Shown: positions 48,042 to 57,976, counted from the stretch's first letter. The stretch is DNA of 64,000 nt from Rothia sp. P100 (GCF_023712425.1 NZ_JAMAYG010000002.1:451481-515480), one strand, 5' to 3'. Notes: generated from the letters alone by a model not told the origin. Numbers and translations are program-made.

Positions 48042-48086
48042 CGAAGCTGTTTTCCTAACGTTCGTTACCTAAAATGATGAATAAGT

Positions 48087-48563
48087 TTATGAGAAAAAGT
48101 CTGTGCCGAGATCGGCGTCTCGTGCCAGACGCCTCTTACGGGCATCAGCTTCCGTCTCTGGTGCTTGGCTTAGCGAACCCTCTAAAACACCGTCGCTGCC
48201 ATAGGTCTCAATGCGTCGGTTGGAGCCTTGGCCCTGTTCCCAGGTATCGATTGATCCCGGACGTGTTTCTTGTTTTTGTTCTTCAAAACGCTGCTTAAGC
48301 TCAGCTTCTTTTTCATCCATGCCAGCTTTGACGTTAGCGGTGAAGCGCACGAGGCTCAGCGCCGAGGCCTTGAAGGGAGCCCCATATTTAGAGTCAAAGA
48401 ATTGAGCCACAGCTGCATCCTTACCAACAAAATTTTGCAGAGCACGCTCAGAGCGTAGCGTTAACTCTGCTGATTGACTAGATACCTTCTCTTGGGAGCG
48501 AGAAGCTAAATAGCCAGCAGCGGCACCACCGGCAATGAGCAGAGCATTCTTCCAGAAGGACAC
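48087..48563 (-). CDS. Small membrane-anchored protein, function unknown
   Basis: The 158-residue protein has an N-terminal hydrophobic glycine/alanine-rich helix (LLIAGGAAAGYLA, residues 8-20). A helical, charged middle follows (EKVSSQSAELTLRSERALQ, MDEKEAELKQRFEEQKQ), then a polar tail. I do not recognise a catalytic motif. Related small proteins occur between alaS and a DUF948 protein in many actinobacteria. The GTG start lies two bases after the DUF948 stop, so the pair is co-translated. Confidence 0.75.
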   Translation of the reverse strand: MSFWKNALLIAGGAAAGYLASRSQEKVSSQSAELTLRSERALQNFVGKDAAVAQFFDSKYGAPFKASALSLVRFTANVKAGMDEKEAELKQRFEEQKQETRPGSIDTWEQGQGSNRRIETYGSDGVLEGSLSQAPETEADARKRRLARDADLGTDFFS

Positions 48564-48565
48564 TT

Positions 48566-48946
48566 TTACTCAGCCTCCGGGTGGCGAGGCCGGCTAGCTG
48601 GCCCATCGCCTTTAACAGCTTTACGTAACCCGTGAGAGAAGGAGGCCACCTTAATCAGCGGCTGACCTACGGTTGAGGTTACCAAGGATGAGAGCGCTGA
48701 GACGTTTGCTGAGGCATCAGAAACATTGCTTGTAATGCTATCCACCTTATCCAGCTGAGCATTAGTGCTAGCAACCGTTTTGGTTACCTCACCAATGAGA
48801 GGTGTGGTTTCGTTGTTCAGGCTTCTGATGGTGAGCGTGAGTTCGTCAAAAACCTTACCCAGTTTCAGGATAGGTAACGCCAGCAAGGCAACCAGTACAG
48901 CAAAAACACCTGCTGCTATGAGACCTGCTATGTCTGCACCACTCAC
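48566..48946 (-). CDS. DUF948 domain membrane protein
   Basis: The 126-residue protein has one N-terminal membrane helix (about 5-28, IAGLIAAGVFAVLVALLALPIL) and a long helical region (LTLTIRSLNNETTPLIGEVTKT). Regularly spaced Asn and Val suggest a coiled-coil, as in methyl-accepting linkers. The family is of unknown function, and some members are general stress proteins. I prefer the GTG at 48946 (GAGG five bases upstream). The frame could also start six bases earlier. Confidence 0.8.
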   Translation of the reverse strand: MSGADIAGLIAAGVFAVLVALLALPILKLGKVFDELTLTIRSLNNETTPLIGEVTKTVASTNAQLDKVDSITSNVSDASANVSALSSLVTSTVGQPLIKVASFSHGLRKAVKGDGPASRPRHPEAE

Positions 48947-49121
48947 GGGCACCTCTTTCTCGACTGGCTAACTGCTCTTAAAAGAGCACGAATTGATAAC
49001 AATACTACTTGACCTGTGGCGAGAAGCGTTATTTTTTGGTGTTCCCAAAAGGTAAGTCCCCATCACATCACCCAAGGTTTAGTTTCACTTCTGCAAACCA
49101 ATCACTGGTAAACCTCACAAA

Positions 49122-49157
49122 AAAGGCCCGCACCACAGTTAAGTGGTACGGACCTTT
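49122..49157 (-). terminator. Intrinsic terminator after rpsD
   Basis: Minus strand: a 15-bp stem with two G-U wobbles (49143-49157 with 49122-49136), 6-nt loop, then TTTTTT overlapping the stem base. It lies 13 nt past the rpsD stop and separates it from the DUF948 pair. Confidence 0.88.
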
Positions 49158-49169
49158 AGGAGCTATTGC

Positions 49170-49802
49170 TTATGCAAGGCGTGAGTAGTATTCAACAACC
49201 AGCTGCTCTTCGCAGATGACGGGAATTTCTTCGCGCTTGGGTGCACGCTCAAGCTTAGCGTGGAGCTTCTCGATCTCAACGTTCAGGTAAGGAGGAGTAT
49301 CGGGCAGAACATCCTGGTGTGCGCCGGTGGCTGCAACCTGGAAGGGTGCCATCTTCTCGCTCTTGGGGTGAACGTGAATCAGCTGACCGGGCTTGACGCG
49401 GAATGAGGGGCGGTCAACGCGAACGCCATCAACCATGATGTGACGGTGAACGACTGCCTGGCGAGCCTGAGCGATGGTGCGGGTGAAACCTGAGCGCAGG
49501 ACAAGTGCGTCGAGGCGGGTTTCGAGGATTTCAACCAGGTTCTTACCGGTCTGACCCTCAATGCGCTTAGCTTCGAGGTAAGCGCGACGCATCTGAGCTT
49601 CACGGATGTTGTACTGTGCGCGCAGACGCTGCTTTTCCTTCAGCTGTACTGCATAGTTCGAGTCAGCCTTCTTACGGGCGCGACCGTGCTGGCCGGGGCC
49701 GTAAGGGCGACGCTCGAAGTACTTTTCTGCCTTTGGGGTCAGTGCAATGCCGAGTGCACGTGACTGACGCACGGTACGGCGGGTACGGTTGTGGTTTGCC
49801 AC
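49170..49802 (-). CDS. rpsD: 30S ribosomal protein S4
   Basis: S4 is a primary 16S rRNA-binding assembly protein. The 210-residue product has GPGQHGRARKKADSNYAVQ and the S4 RNA-binding domain (LVLRSGFTRTIAQARQAVVH, VDRPSFRVKPGQL). A GTG start follows GAAAGGTAACAGCT, giving AAAGG about eight bases upstream. It is a solitary rpsD outside the S13-S11-rpoA cluster, as is usual in actinobacteria. Its upstream region holds hairpins. Confidence 0.97.
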   Translation of the reverse strand: MANHNRTRRTVRQSRALGIALTPKAEKYFERRPYGPGQHGRARKKADSNYAVQLKEKQRLRAQYNIREAQMRRAYLEAKRIEGQTGKNLVEILETRLDALVLRSGFTRTIAQARQAVVHRHIMVDGVRVDRPSFRVKPGQLIHVHPKSEKMAPFQVAATGAHQDVLPDTPPYLNVEIEKLHAKLERAPKREEIPVICEEQLVVEYYSRLA

Positions 49803-49826
49803 AGCTGTTACCTTTCATTAGCGGTT

Positions 49827-49899
49827 GGTTCCCCCTGCGTGGAAGGAACCATTTGTTCTGTTGTCTTGGCCTCCGGTAACCACCCACGTTTTGGGTGGT
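49827..49899 (-). promoter_or_regulatory. Hairpins in the rpsD upstream region
   Basis: Two inverted repeats lie in the 272-nt gap before rpsD: ACCACCC (49879-49885) with GGGTGGT (49893-49899), and GGTTCC (49827-49832) with GGAACC (49845-49850), the latter about 25 nt upstream of the start. S4 autoregulates through its leader in other bacteria. Here a regulatory role is only inferred. Confidence 0.4.
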
Positions 49900-50074
49900 G
49901 GAGAGTTGCGAGCAGCCGCACTCAAACAACTACGATTTACCCGGTGATCAGGTTTCTTTTCAGAAGCCCGCGTTTTGGGTAGCCTGCCAGACCGTACTAA
50001 CTGTACCTCAAGCCTTTACCCTCTGCTACGAGGCCTTCACTTGTGTTGTTGTGTTCTTGCTGACCCTGGCGTCC

Positions 50075-51481
50075 CTACCGCTCATTTTTGCCCAGAATTT
50101 GATTGATGGCGTCCAGACGGTCTTTGAGCGCGCGTTCGTGGCCAAAGGACGTGGGTGCATAGTACCGAGTGCCACCGAGGGTTTCAGGTAGGTAGGATTG
50201 AGCGGCGACACCGTTCGGTTCATGGTGGGGGTAAATATAACCACGCCCGTGCCCCAGTTGGCTTGCGCCGGGGTAATGGGCATCTCGCAGGTGAAGGGGG
50301 ACCACACCCGCGTTACCGTTTTTGACATCAGCTATGGCTGAGTCAATCGCCGATATGACCGCATTTGACTTAGGTGCTGTAGCTAGGTGAATGGTGGCCT
50401 GAGCCAGATTAATCCTCGCCTCGGGCAGACCCACTAGTTGGACGGCTTGAGCCGCGTTGACAGCAGCAGTTAGGGCGCTCGGATCTGCCATGCCGATGTC
50501 TTCACTGGCGTGAACGATTAGCCGCCGTGCAATAAAGCGAGGGTCCTCACCAGCCACAATCATGCGCGCTAAGTAATGCAGGGCCGCATCGGGATCTGAA
50601 CCACGAATTGATTTGATGAAGGCACTGGTGACGTCGTAGTGCTGGTCCCCATTTCGGTCATAGCGCAGTGCACTCTGATTGAGCGCCTGCTCAGCGTGCT
50701 CGATGGTGAGCTGTAATGGTTTCTGGACGCTGTAGTCCCGGTTCTCGGCCTCGGCCTGCCCAAAAGCCTGGGCTGCAGCAGCCTCTAGGCTGGTTAGAGC
50801 CTTGCGGGCATCCCCCATAGCCAGCTTTACCAGGTGATCTTTCGCGACAGCTTCGAGAGTGAGGGTTCCACTGAAACCTCGCGGGTCCTTCAAAGCCCTG
50901 TCCAGCAGATCAGCAATATCCCCATCAGTCAGACCCTGCAAGGTCAGCAGAATGGAGCGGGAGAGCAGGGGCGATATGACGCTGAAGGAGGGGTTCTCCG
51001 TGGTGGCTGCAATGAGAACTACCCAACGGTTCTCAACCCCCGGTAGCAGGGCATCCTGTTGAGCCTTGGTAAAGCGGTGAATCTCGTCCAAGAACAAAAT
51101 GGTGGTGATACCGCGGTAGTCTCTGTCTTCAAGCGCCTGTTCCATGACCGCGCGGACGTCTTTGACCCCCGCAGTGATTGCAGAGAGTTCAACGAACTTG
51201 CGGCCAACGCCACGAGCTATCACGTTAGCTAGGGTTGTTTTGCCGGTACCGGGTGGACCCCAGAGAATGACGGAAGATGGCCCACCTGGACCCGCAGACT
51301 CCCCCGCTAGAACCCGCAAAGGTGAGCCCGCCTTAAGCAAGTGACTCTGCCCCACCACCTCGTCCAGAGTTCGAGGCCGCATGCGCACAGCTAGCGGAGC
51401 TCGTTCGCGGCGGGTCAAGTTGCCCTGGGACTCGTTGCCGTCATCGGGCTGGTCGTTGAACGTAAAAAGGGAGCTATCCAC
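50075..51481 (-). CDS. rarA: Replication-associated recombination protein RarA (MgsA)
   Basis: RarA is an AAA+ ATPase acting at stalled forks. The 468-residue product has [17 protein letters not shown], Walker [16 protein letters not shown], Walker B FLDEIHRF, a sensor 1 segment [10 protein letters not shown], and the C-terminal MgsA domain ([19 protein letters not shown]). The GTG start has GAGGA four bases upstream. dtd lies 35 nt upstream on the same strand, so the two may be cotranscribed. Confidence 0.95.
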   Translation of the reverse strand: MDSSLFTFNDQPDDGNESQGNLTRRERAPLAVRMRPRTLDEVVGQSHLLKAGSPLRVLAGESAGPGGPSSVILWGPPGTGKTTLANVIARGVGRKFVELSAITAGVKDVRAVMEQALEDRDYRGITTILFLDEIHRFTKAQQDALLPGVENRWVVLIAATTENPSFSVISPLLSRSILLTLQGLTDGDIADLLDRALKDPRGFSGTLTLEAVAKDHLVKLAMGDARKALTSLEAAAAQAFGQAEAENRDYSVQKPLQLTIEHAEQALNQSALRYDRNGDQHYDVTSAFIKSIRGSDPDAALHYLARMIVAGEDPRFIARRLIVHASEDIGMADPSALTAAVNAAQAVQLVGLPEARINLAQATIHLATAPKSNAVISAIDSAIADVKNGNAGVVPLHLRDAHYPGASQLGHGRGYIYPHHEPNGVAAQSYLPETLGGTRYYAPTSFGHERALKDRLDAINQILGKNER

Positions 51482-51516
51482 GGCGTCCTCGTATCTGCTG
51501 TTGGCTGCTGGTGTGG

Positions 51517-51951
51517 CTACAGCTGGTCGGTATCAAGAATAAGGGTCACAGGGCCATCGTTGGTGAGACTTACCTGCATCTGGGCGCCGAAGACACCCGT
51601 CTCAACCTTGAGTCCCAGGGCCCGTAAAGCCTCAACATAGCTATTAAAAAGGGGCTCAGATACCGGGGCTGGGGCAGCTTTAGACCATGAGGGGCGCCGC
51701 CCTTTCTTGGAATCGGCGTAGAGGGTGAACTGGCTGACGGCCAGCACCGGGGCACCAGCATCCAGACAAGAGACCTCGCCCTCTAGAAGCCTAAGCTGGG
51801 CGGTTTTCTCAGCAAGTTTCTGCACCTGTGTCTCGCCGTCATCGTGGGTGATACCCACTAATGCCAGCAAGCCTGGCCGGTCGATAGAGCCTACCGTTTG
51901 CCCATCAACGGTCACTGCTGCTGAGGTGACTCTTTGAAGAACTACGCGCAT
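51517..51951 (-). CDS. dtd: D-aminoacyl-tRNA deacylase
   Basis: Dtd removes D-amino acids (and Gly from tRNA-Ala) from mischarged tRNA. The 144-residue product has the SQFTLYAD motif, KGRRPSW, and the Gly-Pro motif in [12 protein letters not shown], in full-length form. It lies upstream of rarA. The aspS terminator precedes it, so a promoter must lie in 51952-52035, where none is clear. Confidence 0.95.
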   Translation of the reverse strand: MRVVLQRVTSAAVTVDGQTVGSIDRPGLLALVGITHDDGETQVQKLAEKTAQLRLLEGEVSCLDAGAPVLAVSQFTLYADSKKGRRPSWSKAAPAPVSEPLFNSYVEALRALGLKVETGVFGAQMQVSLTNDGPVTLILDTDQL

Positions 51952-52035
51952 TATTCCCCTGCCGTTGACTCTGCCTTACTCCCCTATTTTGTCATGTTCT
52001 ACCACTCCGGTCTTCTTATATGGTTAAAGAAAGAA

Positions 52036-52076
52036 GCGCCGTCCCGGCATCTTCTGAGAAAGAGCAGGGGCGGCGC
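52036..52076 (-). terminator. Intrinsic terminator after aspS
   Basis: Minus strand: GCGCCGCCCC (52067-52076) pairs with GGGACGGCGC (52036-52045), one wobble. TTCTTTCTTT follows. It lies about 27 nt past the aspS stop. Confidence 0.75.
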
Positions 52077-52103
52077 CTCTTTGTGGGGCTTAAAGCCTAG
52101 AAG

Positions 52104-53888
52104 TTACTTAGCTTCAGCTTTCTTGGCCTCAGGCTTGAAGTCAACGCCGGCTTCCTTGCGCTGCTGCGCGGTGATGGGCGCAGGAGCAGCAGTGAGCGGG
52201 TCAAAGCCGCCACCGGTCTTGGGGAAGGCGATGACGTCGCGGATTGAGTCGGTGCCGCCGATGAGCTGCAGAACGCGGTCCCAACCGAAGGCAATGCCAC
52301 CCATAGGGGGTGCGCCGAAGCTGAAGGCCTCGAGGAGGAAGCCGAACTTCTCTGCAGCTTCTTCTTCGCTGATGCCCATGACCTTGAAGACACGTTCCTG
52401 GACGTCCTTCTGGTGGATACGAATCGAGCCGCCGCCGATTTCGTTACCGTTACAGACAATGTCGTAGGCGTAGGCTAGAGCCTCACCGGTGACCTCTTCC
52501 TGGTCAAAGGTGTCCAGGTACTCGGGCTTGGGCGAGGTGAAAGCATGGTGCACGGCGGTCCACTTTGAGGAGCCTAACGCCACATCGCCGGAGGCAGTAG
52601 CGTCTGCTGCTGACTCGAAGAGGGGTGCATCTACAACCCAGACGAAGGACCAGGTGCCATCCTTGATGAGGCCGGTGCGGTGACCAATTTCAACGCGGGC
52701 AGCACCCAGCAGAGCGCGCGAGGACTTGGCGTCCCCTGCGGCAAAGAAGATGCAGTCGCCGGGCTTAGCGCCGGTTGCCGCTGCCAGGCCGGCACGCTCT
52801 TCTTCAGTGATGTTCTTGGCAACGGGGCCGGTCAGCTCGCCGTCCTCCTGAATCAACACGTAGGCAAGACCCTTAGCGCCGCGCTGCTTGGCCCATTCCT
52901 GCCAGGCGTCCAGGGTGCGACGTGCCTGTGAGGCACCACCTGGCATCACCACAGCGCCCACGTAGGGAGCCTTGAAGACGCGGAAGGTGGTGTTTTTGAA
53001 GTAGTCGGTCAGCTCGGTCAGCTCGAGACCGAAGCGCAGGTCGGGCTTGTCCGAGCCGTACTTCTCCATGGCATCCTTGTAGGTGATGCGCTCGATGGGG
53101 CGGGGAACCTTGACGTCAATTAAGTTCCAGACAGCCTCAACGATACGCTCGCCCAGGTCAATAATGTCTTCCTGGTCTACGAAGGATGCCTCGATGTCCA
53201 GCTGGGTGAACTCGGGCTGACGATCGGCGCGGAAGTCTTCGTCACGGTAGCAACGGGCAAGTTGGTAGTACTTTTCAATGCCGCCCACCTGCAACAGCTG
53301 TTTGAAGAGCTGGGGTGACTGGGGCAGTGCATACCAGGAGCCAGGTGCCAGACGTGCCGGGACCAGGAAGTCACGAGCACCTTCGGGGGTTGAACGGGTC
53401 AGGGTGGGTGTCTCAACCTCGGTGAATTCCTGACCGTGCAAAACTTCGCGAGCCGCACGGTTAGCCTCTGAACGTAGGCGCATCAAGCGGGCAGGTTCGG
53501 GGCGTCGCAGGTCAAGGTAACGGTACTTCAGGCGGGCTTCTTCGCCTACTTCTACGTGCTCATCAATCTGGAAGGGTAGGGGTGCTGCAGTGTTGAGCAC
53601 CTCAGTTTCCTTGACCATAACCTCGATGTCACCGGTGACCAGGTTGGGATTCTCGTTACCCTCGGGGCGGCGGGTGACTTCACCCACGACCTTGAGTACG
53701 TACTCGTTGCGCAGGTGTTCGAAGTCAGCTTCGTTATGGAAGACCACCTGAGTGACGCCTTCACGGTCTCGCAGGTCTACGAAGGCAACACCACCGTGGT
53801 CGCGGCGTCTTGAAACCCAACCAGATAGGGTAACGGTTTCTCCGATGTTCTCAGCGGTTAGCTCGCCAAGGGTGTGAGTGCGTAGCAC
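52104..53888 (-). CDS. aspS: Aspartyl-tRNA synthetase (probably non-discriminating)
   Basis: AspRS is a class IIb synthetase. The 594-residue product has the OB anticodon domain ([20 protein letters not shown]), motif 2 ([20 protein letters not shown]), the bacterial GAD insert and motif 3 ([13 protein letters not shown]). The His in RRDHGG, in place of Leu in E. coli RRDLGS, is the mark of enzymes that also charge tRNA-Asn. GTG at 53888 has AGGA five bases upstream. An ATG at 53909 would add seven residues. Confidence 0.95.
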   Translation of the reverse strand: MLRTHTLGELTAENIGETVTLSGWVSRRRDHGGVAFVDLRDREGVTQVVFHNEADFEHLRNEYVLKVVGEVTRRPEGNENPNLVTGDIEVMVKETEVLNTAAPLPFQIDEHVEVGEEARLKYRYLDLRRPEPARLMRLRSEANRAAREVLHGQEFTEVETPTLTRSTPEGARDFLVPARLAPGSWYALPQSPQLFKQLLQVGGIEKYYQLARCYRDEDFRADRQPEFTQLDIEASFVDQEDIIDLGERIVEAVWNLIDVKVPRPIERITYKDAMEKYGSDKPDLRFGLELTELTDYFKNTTFRVFKAPYVGAVVMPGGASQARRTLDAWQEWAKQRGAKGLAYVLIQEDGELTGPVAKNITEEERAGLAAATGAKPGDCIFFAAGDAKSSRALLGAARVEIGHRTGLIKDGTWSFVWVVDAPLFESAADATASGDVALGSSKWTAVHHAFTSPKPEYLDTFDQEEVTGEALAYAYDIVCNGNEIGGGSIRIHQKDVQERVFKVMGISEEEAAEKFGFLLEAFSFGAPPMGGIAFGWDRVLQLIGGTDSIRDVIAFPKTGGGFDPLTAAPAPITAQQRKEAGVDFKPEAKKAEAK

Positions 53889-53984
53889 GCTCTTCCTTTC
53901 CATCATCACAGCTGTTTTTCTGTGAAAAGAATTTTATGTCTAAGTATAGGTTGCACCGTGGACTGCGCGACAGCCACGGTGGGT

Positions 53985-55346
53985 TTAGTGGGAGTCTGCA
54001 GGGACGATCCGCACCTGCAGATCCTCTGCCGGAGGCATCCAGTTTTCGGGTAAAGCTTCTCCCTGCTCCCCGGTGCGGATGTCCTTGACCTCGTGCTTGA
54101 GGCTGCCATCTTCGTTGGTTGAGGTAAACCACACGAAGGGGATGCCGCGTTTTTCGGCGTACTTAATCTGCTTACCGAACTTAGCTGCGGTTGCTGAGAC
54201 CTCGCAGGCGATTCCGCGGGCACGCAGCTGATCAGCGACGTCTTGAGCGCCTGACCACATCTCGTCGTTGGTCAGGGCGATGAGAACGGCTGAGGGCACC
54301 TTGCGGGTAGGAGTGGCGAAGCCCTGGGACAGGATGCGGGATACCACGCGGGTGACGCCAATAGAGAGGCCAACACCGGGGTAGGTTTTCTTTCCGTTGG
54401 ACGCCAGTGATTCGTAGCGACCACCCGAGCAGATGGAGCCCAGCTGCTCGTGACCCACCAGCACCGTTTCGTAGACGGTACCGGTGTAGTAGTCCAAGCC
54501 GCGGGCAATGGAGAGATCAGCAATGACCTTGCCGGGGGCACGACGTGCAGCTTCACCTATCACCTCAGTGAGTTCAGCCAAGCCCTCTTCCATGAGTTCA
54601 TCGGAGACACCCAAAGCGCGAACCTGATCGGCGAAAGAGGTATCTTCTGCCCTGATGGACGCCAAGGACAGCGCAGCCTGAGCCTGCTCGTCCGTAGCAC
54701 CCAGCTCGTCTTTGAGGAGCTGGGCCACGGCGTCCGGGCCAATCTTTTCTAGCTTGTCGATATTGCGCAGCACTCCCGCAGTATCTGTGAGCCCGATGCC
54801 GCGGTAGAAACCTTCTGAAAGCTTGCGGTTATTGACGCGCAGTTTAAAGTCAGGGATGGGCAGTTTTGAAAGGGACTCCACAATGATGAGAGCCAGTTCA
54901 ACGTCATAGCGGAAAGGCAGAGCGCCATCCCCCACTACGTCAATATCGGCCTGAGTGAATTCGCGAGCACGGCCTTCTTGAGGACGCTCACCGCGCCACA
55001 CCTTCTGAATCTGGTAGCGCATGAAGGGGAAATTCAGGTAGCCAGCATTTTCCACCACGTAGCGCGCAAACGGTACGGTGAGGTCGAAGTGCAGTGCCAG
55101 CTTCTCTTTTTTGGCAGCGCTGCGGGCATCCTCCGCATCATCGAGCAGACGTGAAACCGCGTAGACCTCTTTGTCGATGTCGCCCTTGCGCAGTAGTTGG
55201 TCGATGGTCTCAACCGAGCGCGTTTCGATGGAAGAGAAGCCGTGCAGCTCAAAGGTTTCGCGCAGAGTATCGAGAACGTAATTCTCCACCAAACGTTCTT
55301 CAGGTAGGTGCTCTGGGAATCCAGAAAGCGATTGCTTGCGAGCCAT
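53985..55346 (-). CDS. hisS: Histidyl-tRNA synthetase
   Basis: HisRS charges tRNA-His. The 453-residue product has the class II core (ALHFDLTVPFARYVVEN), motif 2 (QKVWRGERPQEGRAREFTQ) and the histidine loop ARGLDYYTGTVYE. Its anticodon domain (VADQLRARGIACEV) is complete. The ATG has GAGGGGAG close upstream. aspS begins 96 nt downstream, the usual hisS-aspS order. Confidence 0.96.
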   Translation of the reverse strand: MARKQSLSGFPEHLPEERLVENYVLDTLRETFELHGFSSIETRSVETIDQLLRKGDIDKEVYAVSRLLDDAEDARSAAKKEKLALHFDLTVPFARYVVENAGYLNFPFMRYQIQKVWRGERPQEGRAREFTQADIDVVGDGALPFRYDVELALIIVESLSKLPIPDFKLRVNNRKLSEGFYRGIGLTDTAGVLRNIDKLEKIGPDAVAQLLKDELGATDEQAQAALSLASIRAEDTSFADQVRALGVSDELMEEGLAELTEVIGEAARRAPGKVIADLSIARGLDYYTGTVYETVLVGHEQLGSICSGGRYESLASNGKKTYPGVGLSIGVTRVVSRILSQGFATPTRKVPSAVLIALTNDEMWSGAQDVADQLRARGIACEVSATAAKFGKQIKYAEKRGIPFVWFTSTNEDGSLKHEVKDIRTGEQGEALPENWMPPAEDLQVRIVPADSH

Positions 55347-55677
55347 TAGCTCCCCTCACGTCAACAAAATAGGTACTTGGTGCGCAGCTTTTACCGCACA
55401 GTCTTCTTAATACTAAACGGTGAGCACGGAGCACCGGTAATTATAGGCGGGGTCTGCTGCTGAGATACACCACATTACTGCCCACGTAATACCCGGGTGT
55501 CCTTTAGATGCTAAAACCCCCTAAGAACGATATGCTGGTGAGTGCACCAACCGTGCTCGATAGATTATTAGTTGTTGACTGATGACAGCTAACCAGCCCT
55601 ATCGTCTAATTGCACGTGGCTGGTGCGCTTTGTTTTACACCTGCGCTAACGCGCCTCAACGTGAAAGAGTTATAGCG
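55347..55677. other. Divergent intergenic region between hisS and the DUF349 gene
   Basis: About 330 nt without a supported gene. TTGACT (55575-55580) and TATCGT (55600-55605) are a possible, widely spaced (19 nt) promoter for the plus-strand gene. CGGTG (55418-55422) with CACCG (55432-55436) is a small hairpin on the hisS side, near a TAGTAT box on the minus strand (55410-55415). No riboswitch was recognised. Confidence 0.4.
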
Positions 55678-56967
55678 GTGACTACCCAACCCGACGACAC
55701 CCTCGCAACCGTAGACCTCGAAAAGGCTCGTAAATTCGGCAAAGTTGATGCTGAAGGCCACGTCTTTGTCATCGTGGACGGTGAAGAATATGCAGTAGGC
55801 CAGGTGCCCGGCGCCTCAGCTGATGAAGCCCTCGCCTACTTCGCCCGTAAGTTTGAAAATGTAGAAGCACAAGTTGCCCTGCTCGAAGAGCGCGTAGCTC
55901 GTAAAGCTAAGGCAGCCGATCTGCAGAAGGCTGCAGCGCACCTGGGCCAACAGGTAGCAGTTCGCAACATGGTGGGCGATTACGCTGTGCTTCAGGAGCG
56001 TCTGGTGGCTCTGGTTGCCAAGATCAATGAACGCGAAGAAGCCGAAAAGGCAGAATCAGTCGAATCACGTGAAGCTGCGCTGGCAGCCCGTGAGGCAATC
56101 GTCGCCGAAGCTGAGACCCTAGCTGACCAGGATGAAACCAAGATTCACTGGAAGAACTCCCACTCACGCATGAACGAGCTGTTTGATGAGTGGAAGAAAA
56201 CCCAGCGAGAGCATCACCTGGCTAAGAGCGTAGAGGACGACCTCTGGAAGCGTTTCCGCGCTGCCCGCACCACTTTTGACCGCCGCCGCCGCGCTCACTT
56301 CTCACAGCTTGATGAAAAGAACGCCAAGGCTAAACGTGTCAAAGAGGCTCTCATTGCCGAAGCTGAGGCGCTAAGCACCTCCACTGATTGGGCGGAGACT
56401 GCCGCCAAGTACCGCACTCTGATGGATCAGTGGAAGGCCGCACCTCGCGGCGGACGCAAAGAAGACGATGCGCTGTGGGGTCGTTTTCGTGCAGCACAGG
56501 ATGTCTTTTTTGACGCCCGTGCCGCTCTCAACGCTGAGCTCGATAAGGAATTCGAAGCTAACCTGGTAGCAAAGGAAGCGCTGCTTGAAGAAGCGCGCGC
56601 CATCCTGCCCGTCACCGACATAAAGGCCGCTAAGGCACAGCTCGAGGGCATTCTTGATCGTTGGGACACTATCGGGCGCGTTCCCCGCGCCGCTGTGCGT
56701 CGTGTGGAACAGGATCTGAAGAAAGTTCAGGACGAAATCCATCAGGCCGAAAACGCTAAGTGGCAGAAGACTGACCCCGAGAAACAGGCTCGTGCTAACT
56801 CCATGCTGACCCAGTTGGAAGAGGCGATTGCTGATCTCGAAGCTGATCTTGAAAAGGCTCAAGCTGGTGGCAACGCACAGAAAATCAAGAAGGCGGAAGA
56901 AGCACTGGCAGCTCGCAAGCAGTGGCTGGAAACCTTGAAGGCTTCATCAGCTGAGTTTGGTGCCTAG
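55678..56967 (+). CDS. DUF349 repeat protein
   Basis: The 429-residue protein is highly charged and almost entirely helical, with at least three DUF349 repeats of about 70 residues (DLWKRFRAARTTFDRRRRAHF, ALWGRFRAAQDVFFDAR, then a more diverged copy). Long Glu/Lys-rich coiled coils surround them. There is no membrane segment. The function is unknown in actinobacteria. I choose the GTG at 55678, where the acidic-start VTTQPDDT begins. An upstream ATG at 55582 would add 32 Arg/Cys-rich residues that look non-coding. A terminator follows. Confidence 0.85.
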   Translation: MTTQPDDTLATVDLEKARKFGKVDAEGHVFVIVDGEEYAVGQVPGASADEALAYFARKFENVEAQVALLEERVARKAKAADLQKAAAHLGQQVAVRNMVGDYAVLQERLVALVAKINEREEAEKAESVESREAALAAREAIVAEAETLADQDETKIHWKNSHSRMNELFDEWKKTQREHHLAKSVEDDLWKRFRAARTTFDRRRRAHFSQLDEKNAKAKRVKEALIAEAEALSTSTDWAETAAKYRTLMDQWKAAPRGGRKEDDALWGRFRAAQDVFFDARAALNAELDKEFEANLVAKEALLEEARAILPVTDIKAAKAQLEGILDRWDTIGRVPRAAVRRVEQDLKKVQDEIHQAENAKWQKTDPEKQARANSMLTQLEEAIADLEADLEKAQAGGNAQKIKKAEEALAARKQWLETLKASSAEFGA

Positions 56968-57048
56968 CAGGTTTGACGGTTTAACCGTGCATCGAATGTG
57001 TGGATAAACCGTCTATGTGAAGTGAATATTTCTTCTCTTCAGCTCGAC

Positions 57049-57081
57049 TCCCCGCAGAGACTACAGTTTCTGCGGGGATTT
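57049..57081 (+). terminator. Intrinsic terminator after the DUF349 gene
   Basis: TCCCCGCAGA (57049-57058) pairs perfectly with TCTGCGGGGA (57069-57078), 10-nt loop, followed by TTTTG. A second hairpin without T-run (GACGGTTTA 56974-56982 with TAAACCGTC 57005-57013) lies just before it. Confidence 0.85.
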
Positions 57082-57158
57082 TGCTGTTCGAGACAGAAGT
57101 TATACACAGGTCAAAAAATTGATCCCTCGATGATGCTTTGGTTTGGTAAAACTTAGGT

Positions 57159-57929
57159 ATGTCAGCTCACAGTATCACCCATAAACTCAGTGCTCTCCCC
57201 TTCCCGCTCCTCCCGCCGGAGCAGAAAAGCTCCTCAACCCTTGAATATATAGCTCAGGCACAAGGGGGCTTCCAGTCCACGGCTTTCACCGATCCAGGGC
57301 TCCGCCATCTTGACCCCCGGGCTACTGAAGAAATGAGGAGGCTACTTTGCACCGCTGAATCAGAGGGAGTCAGCACTGCCGAGTTTAGAGAAGTCGTTGA
57401 GTTCGAAGCTTTAGTTCACCTGCACCACGGAATTTACTCTCCACCCCATGTGAAAGATACCGCCCTGCTGCGAGCTATCAGCTGTGGCATGCTTATCCCT
57501 GAGGGTTACCATCACCGCTTACGCATTTCTCGCCGCGCAGCAGCCTGGATTCTGGGGTTTGGGCAGGCGCCGCAGGGCAGTATTGATATCGATTATGACC
57601 GTAACAACAGAGTTCATTTGCCACGGAAGGCTGCACGATTGTGCTCAGCTCATCAGTCCACCTTCAAAGCCTACGAGGCACTTAGTATTGGTGGCCTGCT
57701 GGTCACCAATCATCTGCGGACGGCGCTAGATCTTCTTATCTTTGATGAAGAATATGATGCTCTAGAGATTGTAGGGCAGATTCTCCTTAGCCCGGATAAT
57801 AATCTGACGCCGCGCTTACTGTTGTCACATGTGCAAGAAGCATCCTTCATACGTCAGCGTCAAGCAGTTCTTGCTCGGGCAAAAAATATTTGTACCGAGG
57901 TTACCTTGCGGAGACAAGGGCTATGGTAG
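57159..57929 (+). CDS. Hypothetical protein with AbiEi-antitoxin-like layout
   Basis: The 256-residue protein is soluble. The middle and C-terminal parts (RRAAAWILGFGQAPQGSID, then GGLLVTNHLRTALDLLIF) resemble the actinobacterial AbiEi-type antitoxin-like family, in which a winged-helix N-terminus precedes a domain with RTAxDLL. No AbiEii nucleotidyltransferase toxin is adjacent. The gene is convergent with rel across 47 nt. The ATG has no clear ribosome binding site. TAAAACTTAGGT just upstream could be a -10 box for a leaderless mRNA. Identification is tentative. Confidence 0.6.
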   Translation: MSAHSITHKLSALPFPLLPPEQKSSSTLEYIAQAQGGFQSTAFTDPGLRHLDPRATEEMRRLLCTAESEGVSTAEFREVVEFEALVHLHHGIYSPPHVKDTALLRAISCGMLIPEGYHHRLRISRRAAAWILGFGQAPQGSIDIDYDRNNRVHLPRKAARLCSAHQSTFKAYEALSIGGLLVTNHLRTALDLLIFDEEYDALEIVGQILLSPDNNLTPRLLLSHVQEASFIRQRQAVLARAKNICTEVTLRRQGLW

Positions 57930-57976
57930 AGCCTAGATGCTGATACATGTGAGCTTACCGTTTAATGTCACTACCA

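Noticed and set aside
48974..48987. Palindrome GCTCTTAAAAGAGC before the DUF948 gene
   Set aside because: A short AT-centred palindrome without a T-run or clear promoter link. Too little to call an operator or terminator.
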